30,461 nucleotides of DNA. It comes from an uncultured Verrucomicrobiota bacterium (GTDB lineage: Bacteria > Verrucomicrobiota > Kiritimatiellia > CAIVKH01). A program made the translations under genes and the position numbers. Location of the stretch: contig CALKUH010000042.1 in the NCBI GenBank assembly GCA_937996795.1, forward strand, positions 1-30,461, written 5' to 3'. Under the pieces are notes generated by a model, which did no database searches, was not told the origin of the DNA, and saw nothing but the letters and a program-made list of their open reading frames with translations. Shown in pieces: positions 14,998 to 22,200 of the stretch; position 1 is the stretch's first letter, and each line of letters begins with the position of its first letter.

Positions 14998-15723
14998 TCA
15001 GCGCCGGATGACGAACAACTTCTCGACCGCCCACCACACGCCTTTGACGACATAGCCGAGCGGGCCGAGAATGGGCTTGCGGTGGAACGTCACCGTCAGC
15101 GACGCGAAATCAATCTGGCCCTTCAGCGCCTTCATGCGCGCGTCGAGCGAATCGAGTTCGGACTGCACGCGGTTCAGCTCCTTCTCGACGGCGACAATTT
15201 CCTTCACCTCTTGTGTACGGTCCAGCAGCGCGCGGAGGCGGTCGCGCAGCACGACGAGGTTCGCGCGGCGCGCCTCAATGTCCACATACTCCTCCGTGAC
15301 ATCGGTGCTCGACAGGTTGCGATGCGTGACATCGCCGAGTTGTTCCAGTGCGGAGATCGCGTTTTGGAGTTTCGCGCTGGGGAGCCGGATCGTGAGCGAT
15401 GCATAGGTCTCGTCGCCGCTGGAGTTCTCGACGTAGCCCCCATGCTCCGCCACAAGTGCGGCGGTCCTCGCGACCGAGTTGCTGACATTCCCCACGTCCA
15501 TCGTGAGGTTGCCGTACCAGATCAATTTGCGGTCCGCGCGCATTGAGGACGACGGCGCGACCGGAGCCGGCGCGGATTCCATGTTTGCGACAAACCCATC
15601 GGCCATGCCGGCGGCGGCGACGCCGAATCCGACGGGGCCCGACGAACGGTGCGGTTTCATCTTTGCGCAGCCGGAGGCGGCCACCAGGCAGGCGAGGAGG
15701 GCGGCGGACAACAAACGATTCAT
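14998..15723 (-). CDS. DUF4349-family lipoprotein
   Basis: The 241-residue protein begins with a signal segment and lipobox VAASGC (Cys19). The body matches the DUF4349 pattern: RKLIWYGNLTMDVGNVSNSV, then GGYVENSSGDETYASLTIRLP, then VTEEYVDIEARRANLVVLRD and a coiled-coil of about 50 residues (LLDRTQEVKEIVAVEKELNR onward), then ASLTVTFHRKP. A final hydrophobic helix (LGYVVKGVWWAVEKLFVI) fits the family's C-terminal membrane segment, so the protein may be held at both ends. DUF4349 proteins have no established function. Its ATG overlaps the TGA of the upstream lipoprotein gene as ATGA, and the SET gene follows 11 bp after its stop, so all three are probably translated from one message. Confidence 0.85.
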   Translation of the reverse strand: MNRLLSAALLACLVAASGCAKMKPHRSSGPVGFGVAAAGMADGFVANMESAPAPVAPSSSMRADRKLIWYGNLTMDVGNVSNSVARTAALVAEHGGYVENSSGDETYASLTIRLPSAKLQNAISALEQLGDVTHRNLSSTDVTEEYVDIEARRANLVVLRDRLRALLDRTQEVKEIVAVEKELNRVQSELDSLDARMKALKGQIDFASLTVTFHRKPILGPLGYVVKGVWWAVEKLFVIRR

Positions 15724-16334
15724 GGTGATGCTCCCGTGGTTGGTTCGAGTATCGCGCGTTCGCGCGTGAATACAATTCCTTTGCCGTCGCCGGTGGTGGG
15801 AAAGGCGGCGGGGTTGCCGGCGTGTTGGGCGACGAAGGCTTGGAGGTCGGCGGTGGAGGCGGTGAAAAACGGAAGTCCGGACTCCGGCTGCTCGCGACCC
15901 ACGGGCAGGTTTCCCTGCTTTTGCAGGGCATCGAGCCAGCTCGCGGACATCGGTGTCAGCGTGAGCTGGTCGCCCTCCCGCGTGTATTTCCAGAAATTGT
16001 GCAACGCGAGGAAGTGGCTGCCGAGAAAGGTCTTCGCGTGGATCGCGTCCGGCCGCTCGGGTGTGAGTTCGAGGAACCGCTGGCCGCCGATGATCCCCAG
16101 ACGCGTGCGAAATCGAGCCGGGGGCTGGTCCTTCATGTCGGTGTGCAACTCATAGCGACCCGCCGCGTGATCCGTGGCGACAAACGTCCAGCGCGTTTCA
16201 TCGCTTTGCCAGCGGCCGGGCAGCTGCTCGTCGCCCGTGGCCACCTCATCGGTCAGCAACGGGTGCACCGTCAGGGTGCATCCGCACGCGAGCGCCGCCA
16301 TGCACAGGCCTGTCAGCCGAAGGAACCGGTTCAT
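15720..16334 (-). CDS. Lipoprotein of unknown function
   Basis: The start is the ATG at 16334, chosen because it opens a signal sequence (MNRFLRLTGLCMAALACGC, acylated Cys19); a longer open frame upstream has the composition of a shadow of the kinase gene. The 204-residue product continues TLTVHPLLTDE, then a beta-rich domain with LPGRWQSDETRWTFVATD and GQRFLELTP. These look like a lipocalin- or calycin-like lipid-binding barrel seen in small secreted lipoproteins, a weak resemblance. The end reads GDGKGIVFTRERAIL. It overlaps the next gene by ATGA. It lies 98 bp after the kinase gene with a strong hairpin between them, so it may form a separate expression unit. Confidence 0.75.
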   Translation of the reverse strand: MNRFLRLTGLCMAALACGCTLTVHPLLTDEVATGDEQLPGRWQSDETRWTFVATDHAAGRYELHTDMKDQPPARFRTRLGIIGGQRFLELTPERPDAIHAKTFLGSHFLALHNFWKYTREGDQLTLTPMSASWLDALQKQGNLPVGREQPESGLPFFTASTADLQAFVAQHAGNPAAFPTTGDGKGIVFTRERAILEPTTGASP

Positions 16335-16378
16335 GTATTTCCGCCAGTTTCTCAAGGACCCTCCGAGCATAGCGCGTT

Positions 16379-16409
16379 CCGCCGCGGGCTCAAGCCTGTG
16401 GAGCGGCGG
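16379..16409. other. Strong GC stem-loop between kinase and lipoprotein genes
   Basis: CCGCCGC (16379-16385) pairs perfectly with GCGGCGG (16403-16409), and a second small stem GGCT/AGCC forms inside. It lies in the 98-bp gap after the kinase stop on the minus strand. No U-run follows on either strand, so it may be an RNA processing or stability element, or a non-canonical terminator. Confidence 0.45.
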
Positions 16410-16432
16410 TCCGAGGACGAGGAGGAGGAAGA

Positions 16433-17344
16433 TTAGGAGGGGAGGAGGGTGCGGCAGAGGGCGACGGCGTCTTGCGTGGGGGTGAAGGAGAGGATGTGGC
16501 TGGGGACGCGTGCCGTGAGGGTGTCGAGCAGGGCGAGCGAGTGGTGCATGGCGTCGGCGCGGTAGAAGGGGGCGACGGTGTTGCCGAGCAGGCGGGCAGC
16601 GGCCATCGCGCCGCCGAGCGGGGTGAGCGCGTTGTGCGGGGCTTGTTCCAAATGCAGGATGGCGCGGAGCGGCACGGTGCGGTGATTCACCTCGGGCTCC
16701 AAGCCATGCCACGGGGTGGGGGCGAGGTGGACCACGCCCTTCTCGACCCACAGGAACTGGCGGTCATCGTTGAGCAACGTCGCGCCCGCGTCGCGACTCA
16801 GCCGACTCAACGTGGTTTTCCCCGCGCCGGAACGCCCGCAGAACAGCAGACCCTGTCCATCGAACGATACGGCGCCCGCATGGACAATACAGACGCCTCG
16901 CGGAGTGAGCGCATTGAGGACGGCGACCTGGTCGCACGGATAGTTGAAGGCGAATGGCGTGGCGGCGCCGTGCCGGCCCGCGCGGCACAACAGGTCGCCG
17001 CTGGAAAAATCCGGAGCAAATCGCGCCACCGTCAGCGGGCGCTCGTCCGGCAGGATGTGGATGGCCAGCACGAAATCGCCCGAGGGCGTGCGGCCCATGC
17101 GCCAGGTGTCGGTCTGCCAGATGGGCTCCACCTCGACGGCCTCGTTCCAGGGCGCGGCGTCGGCCGCGTGGATGCGATAGCGCGCGGCGGCGGGCGCAGC
17201 GGACGGGTGGGCACGGAATTGATCGAACGCAGGCGGCAGGTGGATCGGATCGGCGCCGGCGGATTCAAAGGTAAACGTGTGGCCCGCGAGGGAGAGGGTG
17301 CAGGAGTCCAAAACGGGCGGCGCTGACGGCGCAGCGCCCTCCAA
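16433..17344 (-). CDS. HprK-like P-loop kinase (peptide-system associated)
   Basis: The 303-residue frame begins with TTG at 17344; the exact start is uncertain, as no clear ribosome-binding site is seen. The first 150 residues are a beta-rich, poorly conserved region. The kinase core follows: HAGAVSFDGQGLLFCGRSGAGKTTLSRL with the Walker A Lys176, then LLNDDRQFLW with the acidic pair at about 193-194, and TPWHGLEPEV. This is the signature of HPr kinase/phosphorylase C-terminal domains as found in 'HprK-related' proteins beside PqqD and radical SAM genes, rather than of true HprK of the PTS. Relatives in lasso-peptide clusters phosphorylate a Ser of the precursor. It is immediately downstream (19 bp) of the 62-residue peptide gene, so that peptide is a plausible substrate; this is inference. 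Confidence 0.82.
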   Translation of the reverse strand: MEGAAPSAPPVLDSCTLSLAGHTFTFESAGADPIHLPPAFDQFRAHPSAAPAAARYRIHAADAAPWNEAVEVEPIWQTDTWRMGRTPSGDFVLAIHILPDERPLTVARFAPDFSSGDLLCRAGRHGAATPFAFNYPCDQVAVLNALTPRGVCIVHAGAVSFDGQGLLFCGRSGAGKTTLSRLSRDAGATLLNDDRQFLWVEKGVVHLAPTPWHGLEPEVNHRTVPLRAILHLEQAPHNALTPLGGAMAAARLLGNTVAPFYRADAMHHSLALLDTLTARVPSHILSFTPTQDAVALCRTLLPS

Positions 17345-17363
17345 AGACAGGGGCGGTGGTTGC

Positions 17364-17552
17364 TCAGGAAGGCGAGATATCGAACGCGGGGAGGCGTTTG
17401 ACTTCGTTGCCGATGTCGTCGGTGATGACCTGCGCGCAGGCGTCGGTGTCGATGCTGTCCTTGCAGGCCGTTTGCGCCACGACGGGTTTGTCTTCCAGCT
17501 TCACATGCGTGATGCGCGGGGCTTCATACGGTTTGCGAATTTCGTGGCTCAT
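17364..17552 (-). CDS. 62-residue candidate RiPP precursor peptide
   Basis: A small gene with a good ribosome-binding site (AGGAG, six bases before the ATG) lies 8 bp after the radical SAM gene. The N-terminal half contains KPYEAPRITHVKLEDKPVV followed by AQTACKDS. This Y-x2-P-x-I-x2-V-x-L pattern ending near a Cys resembles leader regions of small peptides encoded beside PqqD/radical SAM pairs. The C-terminal part has a second Cys (Cys30 and Cys39), is rich in Asp and Thr, and ends FDISPS with Ser60 and the C-terminal Ser62. There is no signal peptide. Neighbours (PqqD, radical SAM/SPASM and HprK-like kinase, all on the same strand) make it the probable substrate of the system. It could alternatively be a small regulatory protein. 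Composition and ribosome-binding site support a real gene. Confidence 0.75.
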   Translation of the reverse strand: MSHEIRKPYEAPRITHVKLEDKPVVAQTACKDSIDTDACAQVITDDIGNEVKRLPAFDISPS

Positions 17553-17560
17553 GGCAGCTC

Positions 17561-18688
17561 CTATCCGGCGGAAACCATTTCGGAAACGGGCGATATTGTC
17601 GAGTCGGGATTGATCGCAAACCGGCGCAGGTCCAGCAGTTTTTCGCGCGCGCCGTTGATCTGGCAGTAATAGCCGACAGGCTTGCCGGGCACGCCGTGGT
17701 TCTCCAGCGCGGAGGTGGCGGCGCAGTTGTTGCAGCCGAGGTGGTGTGCGCAGGAGCGGCAGCCCGAATCGGCAGGCACGGTCGTTTCGCGCAGCGCCGC
17801 GAGGTGGGTGTGCCAGCCTTCAATCGTGCCGGCTTTGAAATCGTACGGCGTCGCGCGCCACATCATGCAGGGATGCAGCTGGCCGCGCGGGTCCACGTGG
17901 AACGTCTTGATGCCGGCGCCGCAGGTGAAGGCCTTGCCACTGCGCGGGCGCTGCTGCGCCTTGTCCATCAGTCGCTGGTAGTGCTCCCGATGCGCGTTGG
18001 ACACGCCGTCGAGCCGCACGACGTCCTCCGGCTCCAGCCGCTCATCGAGCACGCCGGTTCCGCCGTCGAGGCGCGGATTGATTACCGCGTCGAACCGGAA
18101 CGGCACGCCGAGGCCCTCGGCCCACGCCTTGATGTCCTCGAACTCGTGGCGATTCGTTTTCATCGCGACGGTTTTGAGCGCGAGCGGCAGGTTGCGCGCG
18201 CGCAGCAGCTCCACGCCGCGGCGGAACCGGGCGAAGGATCCGCGCACGCCGGTGACCTTTTCGTAGGTCTCCTCCGTGTGGCCGTAGATCGTGACCTCGA
18301 TGCGGCGCGGCGGCCATTCGGCGAGGAAATCCGCCGTGTCCTCGTCAATCAGCGTCGCATTGGTGAACAACGTGAGCAGGAAGCCGAGCCGCTTCGCGTG
18401 CAGGTAGATTTCACGGAAGTCGCACCGCGCGAAAATCTCGCCGCCGGTCAGCAGCAGGAAGAGCACGCCCTGGTCCGCCAGCCGGTTGAGGATCGCCTTC
18501 ACCTCATCGGTGGACATCTCGCCCGTCGTCGCGCCGGGGTAGAGGATGTAGCAGTGGCGGCAGCGCACGTTGCAGCGCAGGGTCAGTTCGAGTGAGCCCG
18601 CGATGGGGAAGTCGCCCGGCTGCCCCGCGAGCCGGTTCACCAGCTCCGCGGAACCGATCTGATGACTGATGCAATCGGGGCAGGCCAT
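17561..18688 (-). CDS. Radical SAM/SPASM peptide-modifying enzyme
   Basis: The start is the ATG at 18688, seven bases after the PqqD-like gene; an open extension to 18865 is a shadow of that gene. The 375-residue protein has the radical SAM cluster motif C39-x3-C43-x2-C46 in LTLRCNVRCRHCYI, and a strand with LLLTGGEIFARCDF (the GGE SAM-binding motif). Downstream is a SPASM domain: Cys256 and Cys274 in FTCGAGIKTFHVDPRG and QLHPC, then Cys310, 313, 319 and 322 in CRSCAHHLGCNNC, and a last Cys342, enough for two auxiliary [4Fe-4S] clusters. An extra CPDC at residues 3-6 is unusual. SPASM enzymes beside a PqqD-like protein typically crosslink, epimerise or otherwise modify a ribosomal peptide. 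The 62-residue peptide encoded immediately after it is the obvious substrate. The reaction cannot be deduced. Confidence 0.9.
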   Translation of the reverse strand: MACPDCISHQIGSAELVNRLAGQPGDFPIAGSLELTLRCNVRCRHCYILYPGATTGEMSTDEVKAILNRLADQGVLFLLLTGGEIFARCDFREIYLHAKRLGFLLTLFTNATLIDEDTADFLAEWPPRRIEVTIYGHTEETYEKVTGVRGSFARFRRGVELLRARNLPLALKTVAMKTNRHEFEDIKAWAEGLGVPFRFDAVINPRLDGGTGVLDERLEPEDVVRLDGVSNAHREHYQRLMDKAQQRPRSGKAFTCGAGIKTFHVDPRGQLHPCMMWRATPYDFKAGTIEGWHTHLAALRETTVPADSGCRSCAHHLGCNNCAATSALENHGVPGKPVGYYCQINGAREKLLDLRRFAINPDSTISPVSEMVSAG

Positions 18689-18695
18689 TGGGAGC

Positions 18696-19007
18696 TCAGG
18701 TGACGCGCTGCAACGCGCCGATGGAGACCAGTTCGTCTGTGACGCGGCGCACATCGGCCTCCGCCTCCGCCTCGTCCACCGCATAGGATCGGGCCAGGGC
18801 CGACACCAGTTCTGCGGACGAGCGGCCCTGCGTGGCCCCGTCCCAGATTTCCGCAGCGGTGGCATTCAATGTGAAGAATCCATCCAGATCCCCACTGGTC
18901 TTGCGGATGGGCACCAGCAACACTTCGCCACGCACCCGGCGGGCGACCACATCCGGCGCAGCCTTCCATCGTGTGCCCGCCGTGTGCTGGTGATGTTCTT
19001 GATCCAC
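18696..19007 (-). CDS. PqqD-like peptide chaperone (RiPP recognition element)
   Basis: The 103-residue protein starts with GTG at 19007. After a His-rich N-terminus it shows the PqqD pattern: a first strand (DVVARRVRGEVLLVPI), the core FFTLNATAAEIWDGATQGRS (where PqqD family members carry N-x-T-A-x2-I/W-x4-G), and two helices (AELVSALARSYAVDEAEAEA and VRRVTDELVSIGALQRV). In PQQ and other RiPP pathways this small winged-helix-like domain binds the leader of the precursor and hands it to the radical SAM enzyme, which is encoded next in the operon. It is first in the set and divergent from the giant surface-protein gene across 247 bp. Confidence 0.88.
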   Translation of the reverse strand: MDQEHHQHTAGTRWKAAPDVVARRVRGEVLLVPIRKTSGDLDGFFTLNATAAEIWDGATQGRSSAELVSALARSYAVDEAEAEADVRRVTDELVSIGALQRVT

Positions 19008-19094
19008 GCGCGAACGCTACCCCGGTCCCGAAGCCACCGTCAATCGTACGATCCGCGGCGAAGCGTTTTTTAAGCCGCATTTGCGACAATATGC

Positions 19095-19122
19095 TTAACT
19101 TCAGGGCCGGTAGTGATACGAT
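19095..19122 (+). promoter_or_regulatory. Candidate sigma-70-type promoter of the giant gene
   Basis: TTAACT (19095-19100) and TACGAT (19117-19122) are spaced by 16 bp and each match four of six consensus positions. They lie in the 247-bp divergent gap, about 130 bp before the start. A ribosome-binding site AGGGGGG at 19239-19245 precedes the ATG at 19255. The promoter match is modest. Confidence 0.3.
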
Positions 19123-19254
19123 TTTCCGCCGAATGGTACAGGTTTTGCTTTACACAGTGGCGCTCAAATCTGTCCGCGCGTGTCGCGCTGGCGGAGAACA
19201 GGGAGCGCCTTTTTCATTTTAAGTCGTAACCGTTTTACAGGGGGGTAGTTGCGA

Positions 19255-22200
19255 ATGAACGTCTCAGCCGCTTGCCGGAACAATCCCGGATCGCATTGGC
19301 GCACGGCCCTTGGGGCCGTGTTCTTTTTTGGGTGCACAGTCCTGAACAGCCCTGCACAGGTGTCCCATTCGCTGCTGGGGCTTAATCAGGCCTCCTATTG
19401 CGACGGGATGACCTTGACGACGCGGTTCCAGAATACCGGGGCGACGCTGGACAGCCTGACGATCACGCAAACGCTTCCCCATGCGCAGTTCGTTTATGTG
19501 CCGGGGCAATCGGTGGTCACATTGCCGAGTGGCGCGGTGCTGACAGGCGGGGCGGCGGACCCCGTGCTCGCCGGGTCGAACCTCGTGTGGGATTTCTCCA
19601 GTGCGGTTTCCTCCTCCACGCTCAACAACATCCTGATCACCGAGGTGTTTTACGATCCGACGAACGCGGTCGAGGACGCCCACGAGTGGATCGAGCTGTA
19701 CAATCCGGCCTCGTCGAACATCGACCTGACGGGTTGGAGCATTCGCGATACGCTGCCCGGGCAGGCCGACGCGCTGCCGTCCTTCGTCATGGCACCGGGC
19801 GAATTCGTCATCGTCGCCGCGTCGACCAACGCCTTTTTTGCGGCGAATCCCGCGCATACCGGGCGGGTCGTTGAAGTAGCGGACGGGACCCTCGGGAGCG
19901 GTCTCAACAATTTTGCCGACGGCGTGTTCCTGCGGAATGCGGCCACCGCGAATGTGGACGCGGTCTCCTACGGCGGATCGACCGCGGCCTTCAATCCCGG
20001 CGTGAATCTCGCGGCGGATGGGCAGTCGATCCAGCGCTCGCCCGCCAACCAGGACAACAACAACCGCAACGACTGGGTCGCGGGTGCGCCGCAGCCGGGA
20101 ACCGGTCTCCTGCTGACGGGCATCAACAATGGATCGTCATTGTCCATCGTGTATCGCCTGGAAGTCGCCTGCGGAGCGCCGGCGGGCCAGATCCGTTCCT
20201 TCGCAACCTATCGCCAGCCGGCGGGCGGCACGCTGCGGACGAATGAAACGTCGATCTTCATCACGGTCAATCCGGGCGACCTGACGGTGACCAAGACGCC
20301 GGTTTCGCAGAACGCCGGGGTGGGTGACACCGTGGTGTGGACGGTGACGGTGAAAAACGAGGGCTTTGGCAACGCGCCCAACGTCCTCATCACAGACACC
20401 ATCGGCAACGGCCTCGAGTTCGTCTCCTTCAGTGTGAATCCGACCAACGCCGGGCCGTTCGGCGGCACCGTGCAGTGGGACGCCTCGGTGATTCCCGCGC
20501 TGACCAACCTCGCGCCGCAGCAGGAGGTGTCGATCGTCGTCACCGCGACGATGGTGGGCTGCACGGGGCTGTTCAACACGGCGGACGCACGCTGGGGTTG
20601 CCGCAATCTGCTGGCCGTTCCCGACAGCACCTGCGAGGACACCGCGCTGCTGGGCGAAACGGCCGGCGCGTCGCTGCTCCTGATCGATCGCTATCCGTTC
20701 CTGACCGCCTCGCTGGTGCCCGTGCCGGTGGTGCCGCTGAATTACTGCACCGGCGCCGTGTTCACGTTGTTCGTGACCAACGCCGCGAGCGGTCCCGCCG
20801 CCGGGCTCGCGCGCAACGTGCGCTATTCCGTCAACGCGCCGGACGGCTACACGGTGTCCGGCCCCACGGTCACGGGCCTGTTCGTGAGCGTGGGCAACCT
20901 GGCGCCCGGGGCCTCGACAAGCGTGACGTTCACGCTGCGTCCGGGCGGCGTGTCCTGCCCGCTGAACACCGACGCGCAGAACATTTTCCTGTACGGCCTT
21001 TACGACGACGCCTGCGGCAATCCGTTCTTCGGCGCGCCGGTCTTCAGCAAGACCCAGCTTGCCGACCTCCCGTGGGCGCGCATCAGCAAGAGCATGCCGG
21101 CCACGGTGGATCCGGCGGCGGCGAGCTTCCCGGTGACCGTGTTGTTCGCCTACAGCAATTTCGTGAATTACGCGGCGACGATCTTCGACATCTATCCCGC
21201 GCACACCAATCTGTACCCGACGAACATCACCGCCGGCGGCGTGCTCAACACCAACCTCGGGCGGATCGCGTGGAACCCCGTCCTCAACGGCACCGGCGTC
21301 TTCACCGCGCGGTTCGACATGGTGTTCCGCAATCCCTGCTCCGGCCCGTATGGCCTGCTGGGGAACGTGGCGGTGGCGACGAACATCACCGATTGCCAGG
21401 GCTGCGCGGTGCCCGTGCTCGGCAGCGGCATTCCGTATTACACCGATGTCACGCGCAGCACGTGCTTCACCAACGGGCTGCCGGGCGGCACCGGCAACTG
21501 CGCCTTTGCCTCGACGAAGACGCGGACGCCGGACCTCGTGGAGGTGTGTTCGCCGGTGCAGCTCTCGCATCGATTCACCGCGTTTTCGGGGCCTAGCCTG
21601 CCGACGAACTGGAACGGCGCCGTCTTCACATCCAGCCTCGCGAACGCGCGCGGCTACCTGTTCTCCACCTCGTCGGTGCAGGTGCTGATCGACGGCAGCA
21701 ACGTGACGCCGTTCGTGAGCATCACCGCCACCAACCCCGGGCTGGTCATCAATCTCGCGGGATTGAACGCCAGCGCGTTCAGCCGGCCCGGCTTGGTCGC
21801 CAGCAACCTGCTGTTCCTCTGGGAGGTGGCCAGCACGAACACCGGGACGCTGCTCGACCGCTCTGCGCTGACCATACAACCCTGCGGCACGTTGGAGGAG
21901 GACGAGGTGTGGGAGGCGGGTCAGTCCGAGCTGACCGTCACGCTGGAGCCGACGGAGTTCGTCGAGGCGTGCGGCTTCGTCAATGGCCGCATCGACCTCG
22001 CGCAATGGCCGAGCCCCGTGCCCTCCGCGTTCGGCAGCCAGCTGTTCCCGTCCTACGATGTGGAGGTGATCCTTGATCTTGACGTGGACAACAGCGGGAC
22101 GAACTCCTACGCGTACGTCGCGGGTTCGACGGCGTTCGTGAACTTCTTCGACCTCGCCGGGTCGCCCGTGGCCTCGGCGGAGCCGTCGCTTGTGTCGAAT

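Noticed and set aside
16335..16751. N-terminal extension of the lipoprotein frame
   Set aside because: It overlaps the kinase gene in another frame, and the signal peptide with lipobox begins at 16334.
17561..19007. Part of a PQQ biosynthesis operon
   Set aside because: PqqD-like and radical SAM genes are present, but there is no PqqB, PqqC or PqqA (a short peptide with E-x3-Y). The small peptide here is longer and lacks that motif.
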